Assembly (NCBI GenBank): GCA_001630475.1
Contig: KV419438.1
Span: 127,187-191,186, forward strand
From: Sistotremastrum niveocremeum HHB9708
Lineage: Eukaryota > Basidiomycota > Agaricomycetes > Sistotremastrales > Sistotremastraceae
DNA: 64,000 nucleotides
Direction of reading: 5' to 3'
Made by a program: the position numbers and the translations under genes
Notes under the pieces: generated by a model
Told to the model about the DNA's origin: nothing
Database searches by the model: none
The model's input: the letters and a program-made list of their open reading frames with translations, nothing else
Shown: positions 1 through 12,640 of the stretch, piece by piece
Layout of the letters: every line of letters starts with the position of its first letter
Position numbering within the stretch: the first letter of the stretch is position 1

Positions 1-3000
1 ATGATCAAATAATTGATAGACTTACTTGTGCCCATCTGACCATCAGATGAATAGAGTTGCTTGAGCCATAGATGTTAGGACTTAACGCGAGAAGTTCAAG
101 CCAGAACAAGAACTTCGTTCTGATGAATGTGTGGACTAGTCCGGCCAACTCGGTGTCCCACTGGCATTCGAGCAGATGGTCCGCCCAAAATTTTGAAGCG
201 TAAAGTAGTTGGTTTGAAACGTGATTTTTTGTGCTGTCGACATTCAAAGACTTCGTGGCGGAATAAGAGGTTTTGAATCCGGAGATGTTAAATTTGAGCT
301 CAGTCTTCATGACTGTCAAACACGCTTTAGCAAGTGCTTTGTCATGCGCGAGGGGGTCCACGTGATAAATTTGACTTCGCTTCTTATCGAACAGGAAATC
401 TCTGAAGGACGAGTGGAGGGCTTGTACTGGTTCCTGAGAGCCAGAACTAACGCCGGTTAGAAGCGATCCCATTTGATCTAAAATATCGTCCTCAAGTGGG
501 CCGCACAATCCGGTGAGATCGGTAATGGATAGTGGATCATAGACACAAAGAAATCTCCCAAGAACTTTGCGGAAAATGGGAATACGACCGTCATCGTCGT
601 TGGAGAAAGGAAAGATCTTTTGTAATATGACCGTGTATAGCTTGTCAATCCCAAGATCAATCCCCTGCAGCTCGCAATCGTCTGTCGCAAGCAGCTCACT
701 GAGACGTTTGGTTGGATTCCACCCCGGCTCGAGGACGAACCTGCAGGCCGTGAACGCCCATTGGAATGAGCCCTCGGATCTCTTGACCAAGGCCCTAGTC
801 CACTCCATGTTGGGCCACTTTCTGTCAAATTCTGGCAGGTAGTGTTTGAACACGTTCCGGTAATAAACTTCAAGGTCCTCCTCGGCTGCTGGAACCAAGT
901 GATGACGTTTGACGTTCTTATTTCCGGAGAATGTATCTTCTATCCACTTTTCCCGGCGAGAGGTCACAAGAATACGGAAATTTCTTGGGAGCTCGTGCAA
1001 TCGTTCGGAAAGGCTCCTGAGAAGTTCGGTGCGTGCAGCTCCATCATCGCACTCGTCCAGAGCATCGATGACAATGAAGATTGGTCCAAGGAACTGCACT
1101 TTATTTGCAGGAGCAAGGATGAACTCATCGAATTGTCGTTGGACGGAATCCGTGTGGCGAAGCTCATGGCCATGGGGATTTGAGGGACCGGTGATTTGGC
1201 CAAGCTCTTCCTTCCATTCAGGAATCAGATCTGCGAGGTCCCGAGAGATTTTTGGGAAAACAGCAGCTGCATTGCGCTTATTTATGTCCGCTTTATCGAA
1301 GAAGAACGAGGAACCAAGGCGACCAAGAGAAGAGAAACGTTGGGCGATGGTATGAGCGATGGCTGATTTACCCGCTCCAGGGAAACCTATCAGCCAAAGG
1401 AGAGAGGCCCCTGCTATACTGTCTTCACCCTGTTCGCTTGCAACGGTGCGATCAATGCCGATTCCTTGGTCGACTTTGTGGTCAGTCCGGACAGTCCCAG
1501 TGTTGATAGCAGGGTCTTCAAATTTTGACTCGTTTGACTGGCTATTATCCGTTTCCTGTTCATTTTGGTCCCGGAAAGCAGCTCCCCATCGAGCAATCTC
1601 ATCAAGGGTACGTGTTCGAGTGTGGGGAAGACATCCCTTCTCGGGGGCAAAACTTGTCCCGTCGACGTATGGCATATCATTCAAAGATACATCGATGGCT
1701 TCAAAGGATGTGAGAACTACACAGACCCCTCAAAGCGCCGCAACATACCTAGATTTTCCACGAGCTTCAGAGTTTGCAACACCACAATTTCGATCTCCAA
1801 TGTGGCTCGATCTTTGAATGCTCTCCTGAGCTTCTCCAGACTCTGGACAAGCTTCTGGACTACTCCGCCTGTATTGATCGTGAGGTTTTTCAAAGTTCGG
1901 TTTGCTGAGTGGACTATCAGAAGGTAGAATGATTGTCGAAAGAGGAAAAGCCTGACCGAATTCCTTGTCTTCAGCATATTGCTGAATGAAGTAGCCGCAC
2001 TCAGTTGTTTGATGTACAATCTTGGCAATGATATTTTTTTGGGACTCCAATTGAAATGAATCAGGGCTTGCATGAGTCAGTGACTCTGTCACCAAGGCTG
2101 AAGTGTCGTCCATAGCTTGTAACAGCTCAGCTATCGCTTCATCGAGTTGCATTTGCCTTTGCAGAACCTACAGTTCCGTGGAGGTTTGAGTTAATGCTGG
2201 GTGATATCGTCGATGCTTACTTTGTAGCCAACGACCAATACACTCCAAGCGACGCGTGTATAGGGATGAACCTGAGTTTCGAGATGCGTCATCCTCACGG
2301 CAGCGCCAGAATTCAAGCGTCCTACCTCCGCTATCTCTCCTGCCAGGGCTATAAAAGCCTCGAATTTTAAGAGAGACTGCCCCACACTTTCCACGGATGA
2401 ATCTAGCCCAATGCCCCCGGCATTCTGGACTGGAGACGTTTGTAATGCCGCCGGAGCATTGCTTACTGACGCGAATCGTACGCGCCCGAGCGTTGCTTCT
2501 TGCTCCATCATCTCCACGGCTGAAGAGAGAGCTACTTTGAAGCGTAGCTCGAAGCTACCACCCTCGTATGGGGAACCTTGCATCAACCTTAGCTGGCGTG
2601 TAATCATCCCTGTTGACAAGTCAATACTGGAGTGGTCGATACCTCAGGTAGGCCCACTTCCCTTTGTCTTTCATTTCGGCCATCAGGTCGAGCACCGCTT
2701 CGTTAATCTCTCCTATCAGCTCGTTCTTTGAGAGACTCTGTATCACATATACTTTAATCTGGATTGAGCCCGATTTTGAGGAACTGTCACAGGATCGATA
2801 GTTTAAAACGGGGCGGGGAGAAACATAAAACAGTCTCACAAAAAGAAAGACTGGTTCCAATGAGGAGTCCGTCCTCGATCCGATTTCTTCGAGTTTTGTG
2901 TCACGGCTCCGTGTTCAATCCAGACTTGAAAGCGACGAGCAAGCGATAAACGTTTACGTCCCGTCAAGGAGTCAATACCATTGAAGTCTGAAGTCCGTTG

Positions 3001-3185
3001 TCTGTCAGCAGAGTGGAGGGAGGGAATCGCTCGAAGTCTGACCGAATACTTTGATTTGACTTTCAACCACACGGCTGCAGGACAACAGCAAAGGTCAGCG
3101 AGATCTCTACTCTGACAGTGATTCCAAGCTTCTCACGTTGTTTCCGGGAATGCGACAGGACTGTTTGGAGTTGAAACCGTCATAG
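1..3185 (-). CDS. C2-NACHT NLR (STAND NTPase), 3' end outside window
   Basis: Fungal NLR-type signalling ATPase, read right to left. The N-terminal part (about 3070-2640) resembles a C2 domain: a VWIEHG strand, a HWNQSF segment, then SIQIKVYVI and LIGEI. Next comes the helical linker common to Agaricomycete NLRs (HPYTRVAWSVL, about 2270; DRATLEIEIVVLQTL, about 1800). The NACHT domain follows in a long exon (1684-26): Walker A GFPGAGKS, Walker B IFIVIDALDECDD, and the FRILVTSR segment. The last visible exon ends at 26 with a GTAAGT donor, so the effector or repeat domain lies beyond the window. A clean intron is 2784-2839. The join near 2610-2645 is not resolved: only a 31-bp intron or a one-base frame change keeps frame. 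The start is also unresolved; a first exon with ATG near 3182 is plausible but again needs a roughly 30-bp intron. Proteins of this class are linked to non-self recognition and programmed cell death in fungi; that role is not shown here. Confidence 0.85.
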
Positions 3186-4451
3186 ATGAAAGAAGAGAGT
3201 GTGCCAAAAAATCAATAGAGTGGCAGAATTGTAGTTTGCAGGCTGAGGATCGGGCTGTAGTGACTTGGACGCTCAGCGAGAGTGAGAGCGGACGATAAGA
3301 AGCGGGGATGCGGGAATCAGCGCAGCAGTGAAAAAGACGCCTTAGTGGCGAAAGTGAGGAACTAGACACCCTGAGGCATCTAGAGTTCTCGTGAGACCGC
3401 GCCGTCTTACGAATTCATTCAAAGCGTCTGCCAGTTAGGAGTTGGATCAACTTCGCGGCATCCGCGCTCCCACGGCTGCCCGCATTTGTCCACGGAAAAA
3501 CATTTGCAGGATACGAAGCGGTGTAGTTGGGCGGAGAGTGGTGTTCTATATGGATCAATCTCGCCCAAAGCTGGGGTCATAGACGCAGACGAGGGTAATC
3601 AATCCCGCACTCGTACCTGTTTGTATCTCTCGGGAATTGGACAGGGTAAGAATATGAAGTCGCGCGGGCATGAGAGGGTTGTGTCCCTACCATGTGATCA
3701 ACAATCCCTCCCAGATGAAACGGAGGGTTGTATAGAAAGGGGCGGGCATCAGAAGGTCTGCGAGGAATTGCCCAGGCCATGAGTATCTCAACTTTCTCAA
3801 GGCGCTCTGGAGTCTGAAGTCTGGTTCACCGTAGACAAAACCGACTAAATCATCCTGTTTATGACCAGGAAAGGGATCACTTTTAGTCAAATCATATGAC
3901 ATAGGATGAGGAACGCGCTCGTGTCTCAGGCCTCAGGAGTAGATGCCGAGATGACAACATTAGAGCGGCATTGTGAATTTGTGATGTTGACAAGAGCGAA
4001 GCCTAATTAGAGTGCGTTCTATATCAGGAAACGCAGTCAAAAGAAAGTGAACTCTACGGAACCTTTCGCGCCGTGTTTGATAAATTGCTACATCGAACGT
4101 CGACGACACTCGCCAGGATCTTCACGTCGGGTCTCTATCGGATATCGGAATCGGAAACGCCCTTGAAACCTTGATGCGACTTGCAACCTTCATGAATGAC
4201 TCACTGACCACCACTCAACCTCTGGCCCTAAGAGCTAGATTCATTCTTTGGTATGTGCTGTGATAATCAAAATTCCACATTTTTAGTGGACAGAGAGGGA
4301 GAATGCCGAAGTTGTCAACCGATCGGGATTCGGCCGGTATCTTGAAAGAAGGCCGGAAGAAGCAGGTACTAATATAGAAATCGTTTTCGGACTCCGCTTC
4401 AGTTTTCTGACAACCTGCGTTCAAATTTCCGTCTACGAATAATCGCCCGTT
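3186..4451. other. Intergenic, no gene seen
   Basis: Between the divergently placed NLR and the first dioxygenase gene. Short open frames occur on both strands, but none has a convincing start, splice partner or recognisable domain. It must contain both promoters; I recognise no specific element. Confidence 0.5.
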
Positions 4452-6315
4452 ATGTCGACCGAAGAACAGCTCAATAAAACCATCACGTCTCTCGCACACT
4501 TACAGCAGCTAAGAAGGGCAATTGAAGAAACGCAAGATACGCCCGTTTTCACCAACGGAAGCTGGGATGTCCCAAAATCTCAACTTCTTCTGTGGTACAA
4601 GGATCAGAATGGTGCCAGGTAATCCATACGTCCTTCTAAACCGTTCTGTATTCACGTTAGCTCGTTTTCATTGATAGCAATTGCCTTCAATTTCCTACCT
4701 CGGACGAAGTTTTGCTTCAACGCCTTTCAGACGCCTGTCAACCTGCAACTTTTGGCCGAAACCGCGAAGATGTGCTCGACGAGGGCTATCGCCTAGCTCG
4801 AAAAATGGATGCCCAAGACTTCTCTATCAATATCGGATTCGACTTCTCTGAACTGTTGGGCCAAGCCGTTGCCTCTTTGCTCAGGGCTGAAAACAGTGAC
4901 AAACGTTTCAGGGCGGAGTTGTATAAGCTTAATGTCTATGGTCAGTCATCTCTATATCTCAGTGCCGATAACCGCGTGACCAATACACGTCTCAAATGTG
5001 CAGGACCCGGCTCATTCTTCATGACGCACAAGGACACACCTCGGGCTGACAGCATGTTTGGCTCTCTGGTGCTCGCACTTCCGACGGAACATCAAGGCGG
5101 GACCTTGGTACTTAGGGACAACAACGACGAATATAAATTCGAGTCATCTCAATCCCAGGATAGCTCTTTCAATTCCGACGTCGCCACAGTTCTGTGGGCG
5201 GCGTTTTATGGTCAGGTAGATCACGAGGTACTTCCCGTGATCAGTGGATATAGAGTGACGTTGACATTTGTGAGTCTGTCCATTCTTTCTTCTATTATAC
5301 CATCTATAATGTCCAACTTCTATGAATGCAGAACCTGTACTTCTCTGATTCTCCCTTCCATCCACTGATGTCGAACGTTGTCCCCGAAGTCTCCGGTTTC
5401 AGAACCGCTTTACAAAACTGTCTTAAAGATCCGACGTTTCTCCCACTCGGAGGACTACTTGGATTCGGGCTTAAACACGCGTATCCGATGTCTGCCAAAT
5501 CTGATGTGCAGAAATATGTATCATATCTGAAAGGAACCGACTGCACCATCGTCGAAGTCGCAAATGCACTAGGTCTTTCCTCATATCTGCGCGTCGTCTA
5601 CGACCTTTCCGAAATAGGTAATGAAGACTCAGACGTGTGGTATTATGACCAATGTGTGAGAGAGACCGGCGGAGATGACCCGATTCGCGAGTATGGATAC
5701 GCTATGAGCGAGACTGTCATAGATTTCTCTGAATATCAAGAAATTTTGGGGGTCTGGGAAGCGATCGATAAAATGCGAAAACTTGGTGGCGTCCGATTGT
5801 TTCATGCACGAGGGTTAATATCAAGCCGTGGTAAGTTTGAGCCAGTCTTTCTTTGAACTTGATTGCTCACTGGCATTAATTCATTCTCCCCTTCACCATC
5901 GCGATGGACTTGAAAAGATATTGCTAAGTCAAAAATGGATCGCGTTTCTGGGATCAAAAAATTGGAGAGCTATAACATGGGACATGGAATTCAGAAAGTG
6001 GTCGTGGAACGGAAGACCTTTACGAAGATTCAGGAATCCGGTCAAGAAACTTGCGTTGAGCACTCTCCACCGGTTCTAAGCTCTACCCAGAAGGAGTCGG
6101 ACGATACAAAGGCCATTTCCGATGAAACCTTGGAAGATACCTCTGCGGGTGCCAGCGCGCCAGTGATCAATTGGATTACGATGATGAACAGGGACAATTC
6201 GGTGGAAACTTCGTATATCAACTGGGGGAACGAATCTGTCCTATTTCACTTGTATGGGAAGCTCAACCTGATTGTAGAGATTCCTCCCTTGACGGAGAGG
6301 GGGCTCGACATATGA
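4452..6315 (+). CDS. Fe(II)/2OG dioxygenase-like protein, copy 1
   Basis: Predicted 530-residue protein from five exons: 4452-4618, 4678-4940, 5004-5269, 5332-5830 and 5918-6315; all junctions keep frame. The core matches the prolyl-4-hydroxylase-type double-stranded beta-helix: GPGSFF, then H152-x-D154 in THKDTPR as the first two iron ligands, a distal H217 in DHEVLP and R227 in GYRVTLTF as the expected 2-oxoglutarate anchor. A family-specific N-terminal region (residues 1-140, with LWYKD and ACQPATFGRN) and a C-terminal region (GGLLGFGLKH, a variable linker, VINWITMM) are shared with the three other copies. No signal peptide or membrane segment, so probably cytosolic or nuclear. The substrate is unknown. 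First of four paralogues with the same intron positions; copy 1 has THKD where the others have AHKD. Confidence 0.88.
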
Positions 6316-6780
6316 GAGATAGTTCAATCTTTGGGACAGGAATCTTGCATAGCCTTTCGATAAATGGATCTTGGAGTCGTTGACGGAGAAATCCGATGTC
6401 GTGACACTCACTTTTGCTTCATATTCATAACACTGCGCCATGTAAAGCCAAGATGAATGAATTCACGAAAGCGAGGCAGTCCGATTTTGAGGGTTTCGGG
6501 TTGAACTCACGGTTGAACTTGAAATTGATTTTCTCCAAGGAAAACGGCAGCCGAACGGACCGGAAGAAGCCGATGAAAGCCGAAAAGAGCTCCGCCGCCT
6601 CGGAGTCGTGCACCTTGCAGGCAGTGCAGTTGGCAATGACTGGTGCGCTCACGGTCGCATTCTCACAGCTTTTCGAAAGCAATATGACGCCCGAGGCGTA
6701 CACCACGAGTTCCCCATAGCTTTGTATATTGGCCTTCAATCTTGACTTCAAACCACCAACATTGCAGATCATTGTTGCAG
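6316..6780. other. Intergenic spacer
   Basis: Spacer between dioxygenase copy 1 and the first membrane-protein gene on the same strand. No gene, repeat or RNA recognised. Confidence 0.5.
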
Positions 6781-7689
6781 ATGGCACCGACTGCTCAGAA
6801 TGAGTTTTCATCGAGCCTGACCGGCCTTTCGTCGGCTCTTACCTCTGGTCCGACCTTCTCTGCTGCATCTTCAAATCATTTCTCATTCCCAACAGCGACT
6901 CCAACAGCTGTTCAGTCGAACGAATCGGATTCTCAGTCGAAGAAGAGTGGTTTCGATCGCTCTTTCCTCGGTGTCCGTGAGTACTGCCTGACATCTATCA
7001 TTTCGAGGGCTTATGGCCAACTTTGAACAGTCATCATTACCGGGATCTCATTTTTTCTTGTCATAATCTGGGTCTGTCATCGCTTGAAGGTCCAAGCGAC
7101 CAAGGGGCGATCCCCAGCTCAAGGCCGAGTGACCGAACTTCGCGCAGAGGCTCAGCGTTCAGCTGTGAACACAACATTCACCAGTAGACGTCAGAATCGT
7201 CTATCTACCATCTCCACTGTCTCTCCCATCTTCTCATCGAGCCCATGGCCATTTCTTCTCGCTCGCAATCCCGCCGAATCGCGACCTCCACGCTCACGGC
7301 CTCCCAGATCTGGGACTAGAGAATCGAGGAGAGCTATTGTGGAAGATCAAGGCGATCTTCCTCGATACGATACCGCTCATCTACCCCCCTATGCACCTGA
7401 CCGAGAGCAGACTGGCTCTCCGGTTGAAATGGTTGGAATGGAATCCGGAACCCAGGGTGATCAGGACGAGGAAGAACGGCATGATGAAGTGCCTCTCCTA
7501 AGAGGAGCTGCTCAGATTGGAAACCGTGGTGATGGAGATAGTGTCGGGGAGGACGTCGAAGAGGACAGAAGGACGTACTCTGGTCCCGCTCCATCCTATC
7601 ACGAGGTCGCACAGACCAACACGCCCCCTCCGCCCTCAGATATCTCTCAACTCTCGTCACGGACGGACATTCTTCCAACCGTTTCCTGA
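6781..7689 (+). CDS. Single-pass membrane protein with LPxY tail, copy 1
   Basis: Predicted 284-residue protein from two exons (6781-6976, 7031-7689); the intron falls at the start of the membrane segment, as in its two paralogues. A Ser/Thr-rich N-terminal region of about 60 residues without signal peptide precedes one hydrophobic helix (about residues 64-82) and a basic stop-transfer stretch (HRLK). The long tail has a block near residues 163-190 almost identical in all three copies: ESRRAIVEDQGDLPRYD followed by HLPPY. These are LPxY motifs, a known class of WW-domain ligand used by NEDD4/Rsp5 ubiquitin ligases. Downstream come DEVPLL, fitting the acidic dileucine sorting signal, and GPAPSYHEV. 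An extracellular N-terminus and endocytic control are inferred. No match to a named family; the shape resembles fungal wall-stress sensors, but no WSC or Mid2 signature was seen. Confidence 0.8.
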
Positions 7690-8066
7690 ATCCACACACC
7701 CAGCGGTGGCCCATTCAATCGACTCAACGGCGTTTGCGAAATGTATGCGTCACCAGAGCTGTCCGAAGATACCAAGCATCCAATATACCCCTTATTTCGC
7801 TCACGACTCTTAAATGATTTGCTTTATTCCGTTGCGCATCGTTAGCACTGGGTTGCCTACCTGTACTGTACAGCCGCGAACACCGCCTGCAAATTCGGCG
7901 GAATATTCTCGGGCCGGAGTTAGCCGGTGACTTCCGGTCAGGCACGCGCTATATTTTGACACCCACGCTCGGCGGCTTCAAAGAAGTCGAATGAAGAAGA
8001 GACATCTGTGCACGTTCGCAGCCCGATTCCCATGCCTCGTGACTTGAACGGTCATCAGGAGCTGGC
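7690..8066. other. Intergenic spacer
   Basis: Spacer between two tandem membrane-protein genes. It contains the word TGCAAATTCGGCGGA (about 7888), which recurs near 10233 next to the repeat array; otherwise nothing recognised. Confidence 0.4.
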
Positions 8067-8867
8067 ATGCCCGCGCATCCCCAATTCCCGTCCAGCACCA
8101 GCCGCCCACTGATCCCAACTTTTACTGCCAGCGTTCATTCGGTCAACCCATTTGCTACTATTGTTCCAACACCCATTCCGAACAATGGTTCTAACTCGAC
8201 GAAATCATCGTCAACGCAGACCAACGTTACTGTGGTAATCATGAGTCGGTCCATCTTCATACCGAGACGAATATCAACTAATTGATTGACTTTGCGTTGT
8301 ATAGCTACCTTGTTCGGTTTGGGCTCCCTGTATCTCATATACAGAGCCTTCCGCCCTGGAAAATGCGATGAAAATCCACCATCCAGTCCAACTCCCAGCG
8401 AAATTCAACTCGAAGAACATCTACAAAGACTCCGTGCCAATCAAGCACCTCCCGGCTTCCCCTTTCGATTGTCAAACCTATTCAGACCCTCGAGATCTGC
8501 GACCCGTGAATCTAGAAGAGCGACGGTTGAAGATCAGGGCGATCTTCCGAGATATGATGCGGATCATTTACCGGATTATGATCCTGAGAGAGAGCGGACG
8601 GGTTCGCCGGTGGAGATGAGTGAGTTGGATTTGGGCTCGCACAGAGATCATGATGCAGGGGATGGAAATGATGAGGTTCCGCTATTGAGAGCCGGCGGCG
8701 GGAACGAGAGACATAGTGATGACCATGAGGCAGGCGATGTCACGGCCGCCGTTCATCGAACATATTCTGGGCCTGCACCAGAGTACGAGGATATTGCGCA
8801 TAGTGCTGACCCGTCGTTAGAGGGTCCTCATAATGCTCTTCGACTTCACTCTTCAGTCACTGCCTGA
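8067..8867 (+). CDS. Single-pass membrane protein with LPxY tail, copy 2
   Basis: Predicted 246-residue paralogue of the 6781 gene, exons 8067-8244 and 8305-8867. I chose the donor GTCGGT at 8245 because it alone keeps frame; the junction then lies inside one continuous hydrophobic helix (about residues 55-74, VTVVIM joined to TLFGLGSLYLIY). The Ser/Thr/Pro-rich N-terminal region has no signal peptide. The tail carries ESRRATVEDQGDLPRYD, then HLPDY, GSPVEM, DEVPLLR and GPAPEYEDI in the same order as copy 1. The N-terminal region and linkers differ strongly between copies while this block is nearly identical, which points to selection on the tail motifs. Role inferred only: a membrane receptor, sensor or adaptor whose trafficking depends on WW-domain and AP-complex binding. 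Confidence 0.8.
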
Positions 8868-8934
8868 TTCGCCTGTATCCTCCCAAATGGCTACTGAGGA
8901 TCGGACAGTATGTCCATTTAATCTTATCATCTAA

Positions 8935-10175
8935 AGCCCAAATATTGCGACGTTCGAAACGTTCTGCATCAGTCTTGTAATACGATTGCACACTCAATCT
9001 CCGAGTCTGCGCACGGGATTTTTGTTCAGCCTTTGCTTTTATTATATATATACCTTTAAGAGACAAGGCTCGCCATGAGTGCATGAACTTTGATATGTCT
9101 GATGCCACGTGGTTGCCGAATGTGTTGATTTCGGAACGGAAGCTTTTCTCTTCCTTACGACCACAGCTCACGGCCGCGTCGCTCGTTCCCTTCAGAGGTT
9201 TTACACCTTTTACTTTGCGAGCGAGTTCAATCTGAACTTCTTATATCTTCCTTGATATATTATGTGCGCCGATTGGACGATAGCAGAGCTAAGCACCCGG
9301 CTACTCAAGACACGTAGTACACGCCTTCAAGTTGATATCCCAAGTGATCTCTAAGCTTTTTGGCTCCTTATGACCTCTCTCGGAGAGTGAAGGAATGGGA
9401 CGGCTTGGTTTTGACAGGCGATCTGGGATCAAGAGCTCTACTGTCATGTTGCGAAAGCCATTCACGACGGCGTCTATCGCGTTTCCTCAACAAAAGACCG
9501 TTCGCGAGACACAACATCATCACGGAGTCCGTGTTGACATGTCGTTCTGTCATCAGTCTACAACGGGTGGCAAGAGTGGATTGGGTACGATGGATCTTAT
9601 GATCCGTCCCCTACTGGCCAGATTATACTCCTGATAGGCTTCGAGTTCATCAGGAGGATAATGAATTGAATGGCTTCCACTCTTTGGAGGCGTCTTAGAG
9701 TTCTCATTTCGTCTTTGTCACTCGTGAGGCGTATGAGGATACGGCGTTGTGAAATGGCTTCGCATCCCTTTCTCGCATGGCCTTCGCGGCTTATGCTATG
9801 CTTCGTCAGAGGCTGGCATGAAACTCAAATCAGATTGATTGTGACCTATGATCTATAATTTTTCAACACGCTTTTGCTTCGTGCAAGCTCTCTCTTAGTA
9901 TTTGAGGACGGCTTCGCACGGCCATTTCTGCAAGACCTAGCCAAGGGAGCCTTGTAGTTTGTGAGTCTGCCTCAGACTGCGATTGCCAAATAGTGCTGAT
10001 TGTATGAAAAAAGGTAGGCCGCATACTGAGCGTTTGGTGACTCATTTCGACGAATTGGAGCGAGCGAGCGGGGCAACTTGAACAGCAGTACTGATTTGAG
10101 TCATCGTCGAAACACGGGTTCTCTCGTAGGTCTGCCTAGATGGCTTTGGTTCTGCGCTATGTTATGAGTCAAATG
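8935..10175 (+). repeat. Dispersed repeat copy A (tandem array)
   Basis: Diverged unit of about 1.2 kb without a long open frame. By eye it aligns through most of its length with the next unit: TATATATAC-CTTTAAGAG near 9050, GGAAGCTTTTCTCTTC near 9138, CTTTGCGAGC near 9215, a CTACTGTCATGTTGCGAAA stretch near 9438, CACTCGTGAGGCGTATGAGG near 9720 and TTTTGCTTCG near 9873. It shares AGTTCAATCTGAACTT with copy B, defining subfamily A/B. No terminal inverted repeats, LTR ends or coding domain were recognised, so the class is unknown. Ends are approximate; the right end is set at the first base of the next unit. Confidence 0.6.
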
Positions 10176-11513
10176 TATAGCGTAAATACATGAGACGCTA
10201 TCATGCAAATCCTATTTTTTTTCACCAACTCTGCTGCAAATTCGGCGGAAGCGTGGACAGGCGGCATTCAATTCAGTGTTGAGGTCAAAAACCCAGATAT
10301 TGGGACATTGTGTATGTTAAGATTTCAATCCTTCTACGTTATATATATACTTTTAAGAGATAGCTCTTTGACTATGAGTTTGAGCCAAGGCTCACAGTGC
10401 CGTAGTTTGCCACGTGTTTATAAAAATGAGTCCCGTCTCGGCTTTCGGCGGAAGCTTTTCTCTTCTCAACCACCACAGTGCAAGGCCGCGTCGCTCGTTC
10501 CTTGTAGAGGTTTTGCACCTCTTTCTTTGCGAGCTAGTTCAATCTGAACTTTTATATCTCTAACCAAGATATATCACCTGCGCTGATTTGGACGGCAGCA
10601 GAGCTTCCAGAATCCGGCTACTTTTAGTATGCTCTGCGCCTTGATATCCCCAGCAGTCTCTAGGCTTTTTGGCTCCTTGTGACCTCTTTCAAGAGCGAGG
10701 GAAAGGGTCGACTTGGCTCTGACAGGCGTTTCGTGATCAGGAACTCTACTGTCATGTTGCGAAAACTTTTTACGACGTCGTCTATCGCGTTCTCTTCAAC
10801 GTAGACTATTTGAAAGTGCGTTCAACCTGTTTTCAGATTGTCGTGCTGTCAACGGTCTACAACGGGATGACAAGAGTGGAAGGGCTCAAGTTGATTGAGT
10901 TGAAACTGTGGAACGAAGACGGCTCTCGCTGTTGTTCGGACAAGTTCCCTAACGGATTCATGATTATTACTCTTGGTACGCTGAACGTAAGAGGAGTTCA
11001 CCAGAGGATAATGGACTATATGGCCTCTACTCCGAAGGGTTACATCTGGGTCTCTCCCGAGTCCCGATGTACCTTCTGTCACTCGTGAGGCGTATGAGGA
11101 TCCGGCGTCGTAAAATGGTTTCGCAACCCTTTCTCGCACGGCTTTCGCGGCTCATGTTATGATGCTTCGTCAGAGGCTAGCATGAAACTTGATTCAGATT
11201 TCTTTGACCTGTGGTCTACAATTTTTCGATACCCTTTTGCTTCGCGCAAATTTTCTCTAGCATCCAAGGATCAGTCAGCCATTTCGCCAGACCGACACAA
11301 TGAACATCTTAGTAAGTCTTCTTCAGCTTGCGAGTTATCTATAGTATTGATTGTCTGTCTAGAAGTCGGCGTCATACTGAGCGTCTGGTTACTTTCCTGA
11401 GCACCCGAAGTGAGCGGGACAATCAAATACTAATCTGAACGATCGGTGTCGAAACTGGTGTTGCCTCGAGATCATCTGGCTAGATAAGTACTTCAGTGTG
11501 TGACACTGTTATC
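10176..11513 (+). repeat. Dispersed repeat copy B (tandem array)
   Basis: Second unit, head to tail with copy A. The left border is inferred from the sequence just after copy A (TATAGCGTAAATACAT then AGACGCT, about 10176), which recurs after copy B at about 11514 in diverged form, giving a period near 1.34 kb. Internal blocks follow the order seen in copy A. Near the end, AGTAAGTCTTCTTCAGC looks like a splice donor and recurs in copy C as AAGTAAGTCTTC, so the units may be transcribed non-coding RNAs or decayed genes. No protein is supported. Confidence 0.6.
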
Positions 11514-12640
11514 GTATAGCAAAAATACATCAGACGCTTTCCTGCAATTCCCATACATTGTGTTTCAACTTCGCTTCCTTGGTATAAAAATTCAGCAAAA
11601 TAATCGTTGAAATAACACGTGATCGGAGGGAACTGTTCGGGCGCTATCCGGCCGAGAAATTTTCTCCTCAACCGTCACCACAGTCTGAAGGCCACGTTGC
11701 TCGTCACCCTCTGAGATTCTGCATCTTATTCTTTGCGAGCGGGCTAAGGTCTGAGAATTATATGTTCTCCTCGATTTGTCCTAGCTGGACAGGACGATAA
11801 CAAGTCCAACGACGCATCAGAAAAACATCTGACGGTCTCTGGCTTTCGGGCTCCTGGTGATCTCTTCGACAGAGTGAAGGAATGGGACTGTCTGGATCTG
11901 GAAAACGTCGTGAGAACTGGATGGCTTTGAAGCGTTGCATCGGCTCTGGGATGGCATCTATCGCGTTCGACACTCGGCTCTTGGAAAACCAGTCGTATTT
12001 TACGACAGATTCCTGGCTCGGACGAGTTGCAGAAGTAGACCGGGTTTGAATGGAAGCTCTGCCTTTTCATGTTCTTTAAAACATGATCGCTTCTACACCG
12101 AGCTACTTTGATCAGCTGATTTGATTGGTAGCTCTATCATCCATGATATGTGTGTAGCGCACATGTTTCCCGCGCATGGCCCATATATGCTCTCGTTACC
12201 TTCCGTACGCTCTGAGTGTACGCGGCCGAGATTCCATTTAGCGATGGGGGTCTACTTAATACCGTCTGCTCCCGGGGTGGATGGTCGCAACTCGTCTGTA
12301 GACGTACGAGGATGAGGTCCATTTCATGGAAGGGCCTTTCAACCACCAGCCGTCCTTGAGTGCAATTCGTGGCTCGTGCGATGACGCTTCGAAAGAGGCT
12401 AGCACGAAACTCAATTCAGACTACTCTTTGACTGTGGTTCTTTGTCATAATTTTTCACCCTCCCTCGCTTCGCGCGAATCTCCTATGCTTCAAAGTCTAG
12501 GAACCCCTTCCTGGCTATCATATCTCGGATGTTGTTGCGCAATACTCGGCCGGACCGCTAATAAGTAAGTCTTCTGGCATTCTTCGTACGACCTGGTCTA
12601 CGGTCACTAACGCGCTACCCTAGGAAATGCACATCCATCC
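11514..12640 (+). repeat. Dispersed repeat copy C (tandem array)
   Basis: Third unit, belonging with copy D to a second subfamily marked by CTTTGCGAGCGGGCTAAGG (about 11732) followed by GTCTGAGAATTA. It keeps the conserved tail (GAGGCTAGCA-GAAACTCAATTCAGAC, about 12396-12421) and a donor-like AAGTAAGTCTTC near 12562. It ends about 360 bp before the start codon of dioxygenase copy 2, so it may contribute to that promoter. Right border approximate. Confidence 0.55.

Noticed and set aside
8935-12640. LTR retrotransposon or DNA transposon in the repeat array
   Set aside because: No reverse transcriptase, integrase or transposase motif, no primer-binding site, and no matching terminal repeats recognised; left as unclassified repeats.
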